Part shown: positions 7,609 through 15,936 of the stretch, piece after piece
Position numbering within the stretch: position 1 is the stretch's first letter
Layout of the letters: each line of letters opens with the position of its first letter
DNA from: Algoriphagus ornithinivorans
GTDB taxonomy: Bacteria > Bacteroidota > Bacteroidia > Cytophagales > Cyclobacteriaceae
Direction: 5' to 3'
NCBI RefSeq assembly: GCF_900115305.1
Contig: NZ_FOVW01000008.1
Coordinates: 124,001-188,000, forward strand
DNA: 64,000 nt
Position numbers and translations under genes: made by a program
The notes under the pieces: generated by a model
Database searches by the model: none
What the model was told of the DNA's origin: nothing
The model's input: the letters and a program-made list of their open reading frames with translations, nothing else

Positions 7609-9288
7609 TTACTTCAGATTTTTATATCGAATTCGTTTCGGTATCACATCGCCCAGCCTTTTCTTCTTATTCTCTTCATAATCGGAGAAGTTTCCTTCAA
7701 ACCAGTAAACTTGAGAATCTCCTTCAAATGCCAAGATGTGCGTACAGATTCTATCCAGGAACCAACGGTCGTGAGAAATGATCACCGCACAGCCACCGAA
7801 GTTTTCCAAAGCTTCCTCCAAAGCCCGAAGAGTATTCACATCCAAGTCGTTGGTAGGTTCATCCAAAAGCAAAAGGTTGCCTCCTTCTTTCAAAGTCAAA
7901 GCCAAGTGAACTCGGTTTCGCTCTCCGCCAGACAATACTCCTACTTTTTTCTCCTGATCCGATCCTGCAAAGTTGAATTTGGACACATAAGCTCTGGAAT
8001 TCACTTCCTTATTCCCTAGCTTCATCAGTTCATTTCCTTCCGAAATCGTCTGATAAACGGTTTTATTGGCATCTAATGAATCGTGCTCTTGGTCCACATA
8101 TGCCAATTTCACCGTCTCCCCTACCTCAAAATTCCCCGCATCCGGTTTTTCCTGCCCTGTAATCAGTTTAAACAAGGTGGATTTACCTGCACCATTAGGC
8201 CCAATAATCCCAACAATACCACCCTGAGGCAATGCAAAGCTGAGGTTTTCAAATAATAATTTATCACCATAGGCTTTTGAAACATTATTAGCCTCAATCA
8301 CCTTGGCACCCAATCTTGGCCCTGGAGGAATAAATAATTCCAGCTTGGCTTCTTTCTCCTTTACTTCTTCTCCAACTAGCTTATCGTAGGCATTCAAACG
8401 TGCCTTTCCTTTAGACTGCCTTGCTTTAGGAGACATGCGAATCCATTCCAATTCTCGCTCCAAGGTTTTTTGACGTTTGGATTCAGTCTTTTCTTCTTGC
8501 TTCAATCGCTGTTGCTTTTGATCCAGCCAGGAAGAATAGTTTCCTTTCCAAGGAATCCCTTCTCCTCTATCCAATTCCAAAATCCAACCTGCCACGTTAT
8601 CCAAGAAATAACGGTCGTGAGTTACGGCGATGACAGTTCCTTTGTAGTTTTTCAAATGTTGCTCCAACCAATGCACAGATTCTGCATCCAGGTGGTTGGT
8701 AGGTTCATCAAGTAGTAACACATCTGGCTCCTGAAGCAGCAACCTACAGAGTGCCACTCTTCTTTTTTCTCCACCGGAAAGGTTGGCCACGTTGGCGTCA
8801 CTAGGAGGCAGTCTAAGAGCATCCATTGCCTTGTCCAGAATCACGTCCAGTTCCCAGGCATTGGCAGCGTCTAGCTTCTCCTGAACCTCTCCCTGTCGGG
8901 TAATCAATTTATCCATCGCATCCGGATCTTCCATTAGAGCCGGGTCCATGAATTTTTCATTGATTTCTTCAAACTCCTTCAGCAAATTGACCGTGTCAGC
9001 TACCGCTTCCTCTACGATTTCTTTGACGGTTTTATTTGGGTCCAATTTGGGTTCCTGCTCCAGCATCCCAACGGTGTACCCCGGAGAGAATACTACTTCT
9101 CCGATGTAGTCTTTATCAATTCCGGCAATAATCCGCAACAAGGAAGATTTACCGGAACCGTTCAAACCAAGGACACCGATTTTGGCTCCGTAAAAAAATG
9201 AGAGATAAATATCTTTGAGTACTTTTTTCTGTGGCGGATAGACTTTGGAGACTCCAGCCATGGAAAAGATGATTTTTTCTGCGCTCAT
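7609..9288 (-). CDS. ettA: Energy-dependent translational throttle protein EttA
   Basis: A 559-residue ABC-F protein with two ATP-binding cassettes and no membrane segments. The first has GLNGSGKSSLL (~residue 41), signature LSGGEKRR and Walker B LLLDEPTNHLD. The second has GPNGAGKSTLF (~residue 356), LSGGERNR and LLLDEPTNDLD. The linker between them is charged (KQQRLKQEEKTESK). Length and motifs fit EttA, which binds the ribosomal E site and gates the first peptide bond according to ATP/ADP. It is transcribed leftward, divergent from the DUF349 gene. The start MSAEKIIFSMAGVSK matches the family. Confidence 0.93.
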   Translation of the reverse strand: MSAEKIIFSMAGVSKVYPPQKKVLKDIYLSFFYGAKIGVLGLNGSGKSSLLRIIAGIDKDYIGEVVFSPGYTVGMLEQEPKLDPNKTVKEIVEEAVADTVNLLKEFEEINEKFMDPALMEDPDAMDKLITRQGEVQEKLDAANAWELDVILDKAMDALRLPPSDANVANLSGGEKRRVALCRLLLQEPDVLLLDEPTNHLDAESVHWLEQHLKNYKGTVIAVTHDRYFLDNVAGWILELDRGEGIPWKGNYSSWLDQKQQRLKQEEKTESKRQKTLERELEWIRMSPKARQSKGKARLNAYDKLVGEEVKEKEAKLELFIPPGPRLGAKVIEANNVSKAYGDKLLFENLSFALPQGGIVGIIGPNGAGKSTLFKLITGQEKPDAGNFEVGETVKLAYVDQEHDSLDANKTVYQTISEGNELMKLGNKEVNSRAYVSKFNFAGSDQEKKVGVLSGGERNRVHLALTLKEGGNLLLLDEPTNDLDVNTLRALEEALENFGGCAVIISHDRWFLDRICTHILAFEGDSQVYWFEGNFSDYEENKKKRLGDVIPKRIRYKNLK

Positions 9289-9418
9289 GCGATGAATTTT
9301 TCTTGAGAAATTGCGTTAAACAGCAAAGATGCAAAAAAAGCCCTTTCTTAGGATAAGTGCTTTTGAATTAATTAATTTGCGGAAAATTGAAAACGACCAC
9401 CTAACCTACTGTAGAACA

Positions 9419-10666
9419 ATGGAGCATCCGTATGGATACATTAAGGACAATAAAGTTTATTTGAAGGGATTTCTTGGAAAAGCAGATAGGGAGATCGGTG
9501 AAGTAAAAGAAGATGAAGCCTCTACCATCGCTTATTTCGAGGATCGATTTGAGCAAATCAAAGAAAAGGTAGAAAAACTGAAATCCGATATTCAGGAAAA
9601 CCAGAATAAGGGATCCTTTTTAATGAAATTGATTCACCTGAGAGATTCATTGTATGAATCAGATGCCTTGGGAGATTTTATCCCTTTAATCGAAGAACTC
9701 AATCAGCAGGAAGAATACCTGAATGAAATTATACAGGCTAATCGGGCTAAAAACCTGGAAGTAAAAAAAGCCTTGATTCTGGAAGCAGAGTCTATGAAGG
9801 ACGATACTGACTGGAAAGCCACGACCGAATTTTATAAAGACTTGAAAATGCGCTGGATCAAAACCGGTCCAGTAGAAAAGGAGATTCAGGAAGAAATTGA
9901 AACTCAATTCAATGATGCTGTACAGCATTTCTTCGAAAACAGAAGGCATTTCTTTGAAGGAATGGCTCTTCAGGCAGAAGAAAACATCAAAGTCTATGAA
10001 GCCTTGGTTGTTCAGGCAAGAGAAGCACATGATCTTCCCGACGCCAAAATGGCTTTTGAAATCAGCAAGAAAATTCAGAAAGAATGGAAATCAGCCGGAA
10101 AGGTACCTGCAGAAAAAAGGCAGCCTCTGTGGGATGAGTTTTCTCGCTTGAACAACAGAATTTTCTCCAGATATAAGCGTACGCTCAACCCTGGCCCTCA
10201 GATGCATCCCCGTGAGGTGATGAAAAAAGTTGAAACCTTGACCGAGGAGATCAAAAAGCTGGCAGGTCAACCTACCACTCCAGAATTAATCAATCAGGCT
10301 AAGGAGATTCAGCAGGAATGGAGAAAACTTCCTCCTAGAAAACCTAAAGATGCCAACTTGCTGGCAAGATCATTTCAGTTCTTTTCGGATATAGTCTTTG
10401 AAAAAGCATTTCTGGAAAAACTGGTCCATGGAAAATATCCTGATTTTGATAATAAATCTGCTCAGGAACAAAATCAGATCAAAACTGCTTTACTGAAAGA
10501 CTTACTTCATAGAGATCAAACGGAATACAATACAGCTCAGGGAAATACGGATAATTTCCAGGTTAGAAGCAGTGATTTCGAGATTATGATGAAGAAGAAA
10601 CTGTCAGGATTAAAGAGAAAAGTTGACGTAAAAAATTATATTTTGAAGCAACTTTCTTACAAATAA
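9419..10666 (+). CDS. DUF349 domain-containing coiled-coil protein
   Basis: A 415-residue charged, helical protein with repeated W-K-x-x-G-x-V-P/D elements (DWKATTEFYKDLKMRWIKTG, EWKSAGKVPAEKRQPLWDEF, EWRKLPPRKPKD) characteristic of repeated DUF349 units. No signal peptide or membrane segment is seen. Function is unknown in Bacteroidota. DUF349 proteins in other bacteria have been linked to growth or envelope phenotypes. I chose the ATG at 9419 (MEHPYGYIK) over an upstream in-frame ATG, because the extra 30 residues overlap the divergent promoter region of ettA and look non-conserved. Confidence 0.8.
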   Translation: MEHPYGYIKDNKVYLKGFLGKADREIGEVKEDEASTIAYFEDRFEQIKEKVEKLKSDIQENQNKGSFLMKLIHLRDSLYESDALGDFIPLIEELNQQEEYLNEIIQANRAKNLEVKKALILEAESMKDDTDWKATTEFYKDLKMRWIKTGPVEKEIQEEIETQFNDAVQHFFENRRHFFEGMALQAEENIKVYEALVVQAREAHDLPDAKMAFEISKKIQKEWKSAGKVPAEKRQPLWDEFSRLNNRIFSRYKRTLNPGPQMHPREVMKKVETLTEEIKKLAGQPTTPELINQAKEIQQEWRKLPPRKPKDANLLARSFQFFSDIVFEKAFLEKLVHGKYPDFDNKSAQEQNQIKTALLKDLLHRDQTEYNTAQGNTDNFQVRSSDFEIMMKKKLSGLKRKVDVKNYILKQLSYK

Positions 10667-10698
10667 TCAGTACACGATTACATATTAGAAAAAAAAGA

Positions 10699-10706
10699 TA
10701 ATTTTG
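10699..10706 (+). promoter_or_regulatory. Bacteroidota-type -7 box for the DUF2795 gene
   Basis: TAATTTTG matches TAnnTTTG exactly, 37 nt before the ATG at 10744. No convincing -33 TTG is seen. Confidence 0.45.
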
Positions 10707-10743
10707 CAACCTTAAAATCCGGAACACCTTTAAAATAAACACT

Positions 10744-10965
10744 ATGTACTGGACACTTGAATTAGCATCCTACCTTGAGGACGCTCCCTGGCCAGCAACC
10801 AAGGATGAGTTGATTGATTACGCCATCCGATCTGGTGCGCCACTAGAAGTAGTGGAAAACCTCCAAGAACTGGAGGATGACGGAGAGCCTTATGAAACTA
10901 TCGAAGAAATTTGGCCGGATTACCCGACCAAAGATGATTTCTTCTTCAACGAGGACGAATATTAA
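10744..10965 (+). CDS. DUF2795 domain-containing small acidic protein
   Basis: A 73-residue protein, MYWTLELASYLEDAPWPATK..., with the DUF2795 pattern (L.. P.T..EL...A...GAP..V.ENL..L.D). The tail is strongly acidic (EEIWPDYPTKDDFFFNEDEY). It is soluble. This family is widespread and short in Bacteroidota, with no established function. It is a single gene with its own promoter-like box and terminator. Confidence 0.85.
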   Translation: MYWTLELASYLEDAPWPATKDELIDYAIRSGAPLEVVENLQELEDDGEPYETIEEIWPDYPTKDDFFFNEDEY

Positions 10966-10970
10966 TACCA

Positions 10971-11000
10971 AAGCCCCGGATTTTTTCGGGGCTTTTTTCT
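10971..11000 (+). terminator. Rho-independent terminator after the DUF2795 gene
   Basis: AAGCCCCG and CGGGGCTT arms with a GATTTTTT loop are followed by TTTT, five bases after the stop codon. Confidence 0.88.
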
Positions 11001-11044
11001 GAATTTTACTAAAACTGAGGTTTTTAATCAGCCTCTTTATGGGT

Positions 11045-11773
11045 CTATAAACCTAAAACTTGCCTCAATCTGGCATAGCCGGACTTACTGACCGGAAGCT
11101 TCTCTCCATTTTTCAAATAAACCAAATAGCTATCCCGCTCATAGGGTTCGATTCGGGTGATAGAATTCAAATTGAGCATAAAAGACCGATGAATTCTCGC
11201 AAACCTATCTGGATCCAAAGCATCCTCGAGGGACTTCATCGTCATTTTCTTCAAATACTTCCCTGAGTCTGTGTGAATGGCGATGTAATCATCCTGAGCC
11301 TCGAAATACTGGACTTCAGCAACTGGAATGATCTTAATTTCATTCTTTACTCGAACGACTAAACGATTGCTTTTCTCAGCCATATCTGAAATTCTTTCGG
11401 TACTGGTAGGCTCCCCTCCATTCCGGCTTTCCAGAAATTTATTTATTGCCTGCTCAAACCTGCTTTGTGAAAAGGGTTTGAGTAAATAATCCACTGCCTT
11501 TGCATCAAAGGCCTTCAAAGCGTACTGGTCAAAAGCCGTGGTAAAGATTACAGAAGGTGGTTCATCCAAGAGCTCCAATAATTCAAAGCCCGTGATTTTC
11601 GGCATTTGAACATCTAAAAAAATTAAATCAGGTTCATGCTTTTGAATAGCTTTCATGGCCTGAAAGCCATCTTGACAAATTTCCAGAATCTCAAATTGAG
11701 GATAGTTTTGCAGGTATTCCTCCACTACCGAAGCAGCCAAGGGTTCATCATCTATGATTAAAGTACGGATCAT
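11045..11773 (-). CDS. LytTR-family response regulator
   Basis: A 242-residue two-domain regulator. The receiver domain (1-~120) has acidic residues DDEP, the phospho-acceptor in DLIFLDVQMP (~Asp54) and the switch Lys in YLLKPFS. The C-terminal LytTR DNA-binding domain (~140-242) has NEIKIIPVAEVQYFEAQDDY and RIHRSFMLNLNSI. It overlaps the kinase gene by 4 nt, so the two should form a LytS/LytR-type pair. Such regulators bind paired direct repeats about two helical turns apart; a matching repeat lies upstream of this operon at 13752-13787. Confidence 0.92.
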   Translation of the reverse strand: MIRTLIIDDEPLAASVVEEYLQNYPQFEILEICQDGFQAMKAIQKHEPDLIFLDVQMPKITGFELLELLDEPPSVIFTTAFDQYALKAFDAKAVDYLLKPFSQSRFEQAINKFLESRNGGEPTSTERISDMAEKSNRLVVRVKNEIKIIPVAEVQYFEAQDDYIAIHTDSGKYLKKMTMKSLEDALDPDRFARIHRSFMLNLNSITRIEPYERDSYLVYLKNGEKLPVSKSGYARLRQVLGL

Positions 11774-12810
11774 TTCAGCTGGGGTATTTTGAGTTGAATG
11801 GAAAACAGGGAGTTTTCACTGGACTTTTCTAAGAGATCATTTCTTCCAAATAAAAGATAGAGTCTGCGTTCGACCGAACTCAGTCCAAAACCGGTTCCTC
11901 CCGGTGAGGGCGATTCTGGATCGAAGGGGTTTGTAAGTTTTAAAATCAAGTAATTCTGTTCTTTAAAAGCCTTCAGACTGATCATCACCTCTCCCGTCAC
12001 ACCATACAGTCCATGCTTAATGGAGTTTTCCAATAAAGGCTGAATAAGTAACTGAGGGATTTTCATTTGAAATATCTCATCAGGCACATCAATTTCTACC
12101 TGAAGTCTATGTCCAAACCTCACTTTTTCAATTTCCAAATAGAGTTTGAGAAATGAAAGCTCTTCTTCCAAACTAAGCCAAGCCTTTAAGTCCTTGCGAA
12201 TAGTTCCACGCAAAAAATCTGAAAGTTGCAAAACCATTTGTCTTGCCTTTTGCGGCTGAGAGACAACCAATGCATTGATGGAATTGAGACTATTGAATAG
12301 AAAATGAGGTTGCAACTGCTGTCGTAACTGGGACAATTCAGCCTCTCGGGATAATTCCATCATGTGAATTTCCCGCTTTTGTGAATCCTCCTGCTGCTCT
12401 AATCTTGCGACTACAATTGCCAGCAAAGTCACCATGACCTCAGCCAAGGCCAAGATGGCCCATCTGAGATAAAAATGTTGCTGGAGAAATGAATAATATT
12501 CCTCTTCATTTTGGAAAAACCACTGCAGTCCAAAGCGATGAATTACAGCACCGATTAAACTGAGGAAGAGAGGTAAGATTAACAGTAAGATGACGTTTCT
12601 CCCTTTTGGAGAATAAAAGCTAAAAACACGATCCAATATCAAAACCGCACCCATGAATAAGCCGGTATACACTGCGGCATCGGTCAATGCAATTTTGAAG
12701 GAAACTTGATAATGAAGGAGAATGAGGATACAGGCAAGGAGCCAGATTACTCCGGCTCCTTGAATGACCCAATTGGCTTTGGAAGGGGAAGAAAATGCTT
12801 TGGAAAACAA
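11770..12810 (-). CDS. LytS-like sensor histidine kinase
   Basis: A 346-residue membrane kinase of the His_kinase (PF06580) class. Four or so membrane helices occupy residues ~15-135. A coiled segment precedes the phospho-acceptor box QLQPHFLFNSLNSINAL, followed by the N-box LLIQPLLENSIKHG and G-box GGTGFGLSSVERRL. All key residues are present. It is encoded between the LiaF-like envelope protein and the LytTR regulator, overlapping the latter by 4 nt, so a three-component envelope-sensing operon is likely. The signal is unknown. Confidence 0.9.
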   Translation of the reverse strand: MFSKAFSSPSKANWVIQGAGVIWLLACILILLHYQVSFKIALTDAAVYTGLFMGAVLILDRVFSFYSPKGRNVILLLILPLFLSLIGAVIHRFGLQWFFQNEEEYYSFLQQHFYLRWAILALAEVMVTLLAIVVARLEQQEDSQKREIHMMELSREAELSQLRQQLQPHFLFNSLNSINALVVSQPQKARQMVLQLSDFLRGTIRKDLKAWLSLEEELSFLKLYLEIEKVRFGHRLQVEIDVPDEIFQMKIPQLLIQPLLENSIKHGLYGVTGEVMISLKAFKEQNYLILKLTNPFDPESPSPGGTGFGLSSVERRLYLLFGRNDLLEKSSENSLFSIQLKIPQLK

Positions 12811-12836
12811 AATCTAAAAGTTTTGAAGAAAGTTCG

Positions 12837-13676
12837 TTAAAATGATTTGATTTCCAAACCTCCAAATAGAATGGTTCCACGCAAAACTAGCACCTTATCA
12901 GGATCTACTTCCGATTGTCTGTAGATACGCTTATCCTCTACCCCTGCGGCTATGTTGGTTACTTCTGTACGCACATCCCAATGAGGCGGAACAATCAGCT
13001 TCATCCCTCCAAAAATCACATCTACCTGCATAGTTACCACACCATTTAGATCTGCTTGGCTAAGATTTAAATCTATGCCTCCAAAAGCTGCTGTCAGTTT
13101 ACCTCCTTGGAAGTTTTTGGAAAGAACTCTCTTATTCACCCCGCTGAAAATCGCATCGATATTGACGCGGTCAGAGTAGGAAATTCCTGAAACTCCGCCC
13201 ATTCCGGTTGCAGAAGTCCCATAGTCATCCTTGTCAGACTCTACCTGAGCATCTTCCACATCCGAGGAAGAAAAAGAACTTCCAGAACTGGACTTGAATG
13301 ATTTATTTCGGATTTGCTCCTGTACATTATCCAAGATCCTTTTCTCCTTCTGCTTTTGAGTAATCAAATACAGACCAAGTAGAATTAAGGCTACCGGGAA
13401 AATGTAATTTTCGATTCCGAAATCAAATCCAAACTCTCTTTCGAGCAAGAAATAGAGACCAAAACCGAGCATAATTGAGCCAAAGAATGACTCGAATTTA
13501 TGCTTGATTAATACGACCGTACCAATCACGATTAGGATCATTGGCCAGGAAAGTAACCATCCCGGGTAAAAAATTCCAAGCTTCCTTAAAAGGAGTAATA
13601 AGCCTATACCGAGGATTACAAATCCGAAAACCAATCCTCCATCGTTGCTGGACTTAGGGTTAGAATATTTTGCCAT
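12837..13676 (-). CDS. LiaF-like membrane protein (DUF5668/cell-wall-active antibiotics response domain)
   Basis: A 279-residue protein with four short membrane helices in residues ~15-125, a Ser-rich linker, and a C-terminal beta domain like LiaF/DUF2154 (FSGVNKRVLSKNFQGGKLTAAFGGIDLNL, FGGMKLIVPPHWDV, ILFGGLEIKSF). In Firmicutes LiaF restrains the LiaSR system; here it precedes a LytS-like kinase and LytTR regulator, so a similar modulating role is plausible but inferred. I chose MAKYSNPKSS at 13676 rather than an ATG nine codons upstream, because the extra codons lack conservation-like character. Confidence 0.8.
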   Translation of the reverse strand: MAKYSNPKSSNDGGLVFGFVILGIGLLLLLRKLGIFYPGWLLSWPMILIVIGTVVLIKHKFESFFGSIMLGFGLYFLLEREFGFDFGIENYIFPVALILLGLYLITQKQKEKRILDNVQEQIRNKSFKSSSGSSFSSSDVEDAQVESDKDDYGTSATGMGGVSGISYSDRVNIDAIFSGVNKRVLSKNFQGGKLTAAFGGIDLNLSQADLNGVVTMQVDVIFGGMKLIVPPHWDVRTEVTNIAAGVEDKRIYRQSEVDPDKVLVLRGTILFGGLEIKSF

Positions 13677-13751
13677 TGCTTTTTTATTTAAAATGATGCT
13701 CAAAACTATCCTGAGAAGCCAATATGCCCAATCTCAAATAGGCAAAGTCCG

Positions 13752-13787
13752 CAAAAAGTCGGTGAACACATACAAAAAGTCGGTGAA
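13752..13787 (-). promoter_or_regulatory. 15-bp direct repeat, candidate LytTR regulator binding site
   Basis: CAAAAAGTCGGTGAA occurs exactly twice, starting at 13752 and 13773, a spacing of 21 bp or two helical turns. On the coding strand of the operon it reads TTCACCGACTTTTTG twice, ending about 76 nt upstream of the LiaF-like ATG. LytTR regulators bind two direct half-sites with roughly this spacing, and their half-sites often contain AC(A/C)GTT-like cores. Autoregulation by the operon's own regulator is therefore plausible. Confidence 0.5.
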
Positions 13788-13979
13788 AATGCTTGGGGAT
13801 TTGGCTTGTCGGTAGAAAAATCCAGATCCTAGTATGGATTAGGATTGGGTAGAAATATTTTGACTTAAATCCCCTTTGCTCCCTTTGAAAGGGGGATTGG
13901 CTTCCGCTAGAGCAAAGGTTTATTCTTCTATTTGAAGGATTTCTGGTACTATAAAAGCTTTGGAGATAGTTTCTAAGCT
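13788..13979. repeat. Intergenic stretch with a C/G palindrome
   Basis: About 190 nt without a gene. At 13868-13897 an imperfect palindrome AATCCCCTTT ... AAAGGGGGATT occurs, of a type often dispersed in Bacteroidota genomes. It lies downstream of ispD on the reverse strand and could also end transcription. Nothing else is clear. Confidence 0.4.
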
Positions 13980-14654
13980 TTACTTTTTGCTGGCTAAAAA
14001 TTCCGCATAATCCATATCCTCCGGGGTGGTGATTTTGATATTCTCAGGATTTCCTGGAATTAAACTTACCTGCCAACCCTGATGCTCATAAACTGTAGCA
14101 TCATCCGTAAACTGAGGAAGTTCTGTGGTTTCGAAAGCTTTGCGGATTTTTTCCAACTGAAAAGTTTGAGGAGTCTGTACCAAGCGAAAATACTGCCTCT
14201 CCTGATAGAATGATTTTCCATTATCGGTTAGCTTTCTAATCGAGTCTTTCAAGGAAACTACTGCTATGGCACTTCCATTTCGAGCAGCCTCCTGAAAACT
14301 ATCTTGAATTACAGATTCCTTAACGAAAGGTCTGACTCCATCATGAATGGCAACCAGTCCAGAGTTGAAAGAAACTGCCTTTAATCCATTTTTCACAGAT
14401 TGGAATCTGGAGTTCCCTCCTGCTACTATATGATGTGCAATTGAAAAATGATGCTTTTCTACCAATTCTTGCCAAAGCCCAAAATCCATTTCAGGTAAGA
14501 CTAAGATCAACTCTATCTCTGGTTCGGCTTTTGAAAAAACTTCCAGCGTATGCATCAAAATAGGCTTTCCCGCAATTGGTAAATATTGTTTGGAAACAGG
14601 ACCTCCCATCCGGGTTCCTTTCCCTCCGGCAACCAAAATAGCAGCTTTCTTCAT
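13980..14654 (-). CDS. ispD: 2-C-methyl-D-erythritol 4-phosphate cytidylyltransferase
   Basis: A 224-residue cytosolic enzyme that transfers CMP from CTP to methylerythritol phosphate in the MEP isoprenoid pathway. The N-terminal nucleotide-binding motif LVAGGKGTRMGGPVSKQYL is intact (catalytic Arg and Lys). HDGVRPFV and the C-terminal ITTPEDMDYAE match the family. Length is typical. It is transcribed leftward with a -7 box just 15 nt upstream of the ATG, so its leader must be very short. It is separated from queA by the queA terminator. Confidence 0.93.
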   Translation of the reverse strand: MKKAAILVAGGKGTRMGGPVSKQYLPIAGKPILMHTLEVFSKAEPEIELILVLPEMDFGLWQELVEKHHFSIAHHIVAGGNSRFQSVKNGLKAVSFNSGLVAIHDGVRPFVKESVIQDSFQEAARNGSAIAVVSLKDSIRKLTDNGKSFYQERQYFRLVQTPQTFQLEKIRKAFETTELPQFTDDATVYEHQGWQVSLIPGNPENIKITTPEDMDYAEFLASKK

Positions 14655-14668
14655 ATTCTAATTTTGGG

Positions 14669-14676
14669 CAAATGTA
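14669..14676 (-). promoter_or_regulatory. Bacteroidota-type -7 box for ispD
   Basis: The reverse strand reads TACATTTG, an exact TAnnTTTG, with a TTG 17 nt further upstream (14694-14696). The proximity to the ATG at 14654 implies a leader of about ten bases or fewer. Confidence 0.5.
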
Positions 14677-14732
14677 GGCAGTATGATGCTTAGCAAGTTT
14701 AACCTTAGATTATCAAAAAATGAAAATACAAA

Positions 14733-14756
14733 AAAAGCTCCCATGAAGGGAGCTTT
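14733..14756 (-). terminator. Rho-independent terminator after queA
   Basis: On the reverse strand AAAGCTCCC TTCAT GGGAGCTTT is followed by a T run, starting six bases past the queA stop. Confidence 0.88.
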
Positions 14757-14761
14757 ATATT

Positions 14762-15811
14762 TTAAAGGATCAACATCGCATCCCCGTAAGAGAAGAAGCG
14801 GTATTTCTCTTTGATTGCTTCTTTGTATGCTTTCATGATCAAATCATATCCACCAAATGCAGAAGCTGTCATTAACAGCGTTGACTCTGGCAGGTGGAAA
14901 TTAGTGATCAAAGCATTGGCGATTTTAAACTCGTAAGGAGGAATGATGAATTTATCAGTCCAGCCGCTAGAGGCTTTCAACCTGCCATTGGCAGTCACAG
15001 AAGATTCTATGGTTTTCAAGGATGTAGTACCTACCGCAACCACTCGCTTTTTGTTATCCAAGGCCTCATTGACCAATCCCACGGTCTTTTCTGGAATATC
15101 ATAGTTTTCAGAGTCCATTTTATGCTTAGTCAAATCCTCCACATCTACTTGACGGAAGGTACCTAAGCCAACATGCAAAGTGATTGGGCTTACTTCTACT
15201 CCCTGCAATTCCAGTCTTTTCAACAAATGCGGAGTGAAGTGCAATCCAGCTGTAGGTGCGGCTACTGCTCCTACATTTTTAGCAAAAACAGTCTGATATC
15301 TTTCTCTATCTTCTGGCTCAATTTTTCGGTCGATGATCTCCTTCAAAAGAGGAGTTTCTCCCAAAGTATCAATCGTCTTGTGGAATTCTTCTTCTGTTCC
15401 ATCAAATAAGAAACGGATAGTACGTCCTCTTGATGTGGTGTTGTCGATTACTTCGGCCACTAGGTCGGAATCTCCGAAATACAATTTATTACCTACACGG
15501 ATTTTTCTGGCAGGGTCTACCAAAACATCCCAAAGTCTTAACTCAGGATTTAATTCTCTGAGCAAAAAAACTTCAATTTCTGCCCCCGTTTTTTCTTTGT
15601 TTCCGTAAAGTCTTGCCGGGAAAACCTTGGTGTCATTGGTTACAAATACATCTCCTTCACCGAAGTACTCGATGATATCTTTGAATGATCTGTGCTCAAT
15701 TTCTCCTGTTTTCCGGTGAACCACCATTAACCGGGATTCATCTCGGTTATCTGTCGGATAAAGGGCGATAAGTTTCTTTGGTACGTCAAATTTGAAATCT
15801 GATAATTTCAT
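14762..15811 (-). CDS. queA: S-adenosylmethionine:tRNA ribosyltransferase-isomerase
   Basis: A 349-residue enzyme that makes epoxyqueuosine from preQ1-tRNA and SAM, the penultimate step of queuosine synthesis at tRNA position 34. Family motifs are present: [23 protein letters not shown] at the N-terminus, [14 protein letters not shown] in the core, [13 protein letters not shown], and [21 protein letters not shown] near the end. Length is standard. It is monocistronic, with a -7 box upstream and its own terminator. Confidence 0.95.
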   Translation of the reverse strand: MKLSDFKFDVPKKLIALYPTDNRDESRLMVVHRKTGEIEHRSFKDIIEYFGEGDVFVTNDTKVFPARLYGNKEKTGAEIEVFLLRELNPELRLWDVLVDPARKIRVGNKLYFGDSDLVAEVIDNTTSRGRTIRFLFDGTEEEFHKTIDTLGETPLLKEIIDRKIEPEDRERYQTVFAKNVGAVAAPTAGLHFTPHLLKRLELQGVEVSPITLHVGLGTFRQVDVEDLTKHKMDSENYDIPEKTVGLVNEALDNKKRVVAVGTTSLKTIESSVTANGRLKASSGWTDKFIIPPYEFKIANALITNFHLPESTLLMTASAFGGYDLIMKAYKEAIKEKYRFFSYGDAMLIL

Positions 15812-15869
15812 AGAGAAGCTTTAGATGTAAGAGCTTGATTATTTTGATTTAGAATTACTCTAAAAAATG

Positions 15870-15877
15870 CAAAGATA
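15870..15877 (-). promoter_or_regulatory. Bacteroidota-type -7 box for queA
   Basis: The reverse strand reads TATCTTTG, an exact TAnnTTTG, 59 nt upstream of the queA ATG. No well-spaced -33 box is evident. Confidence 0.5.
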
Positions 15878-15936
15878 ATAACATAATAGGCAAAATCCGC
15901 TAACTTGACGAATTGTTTTAATCAAAACCCAAAAGC

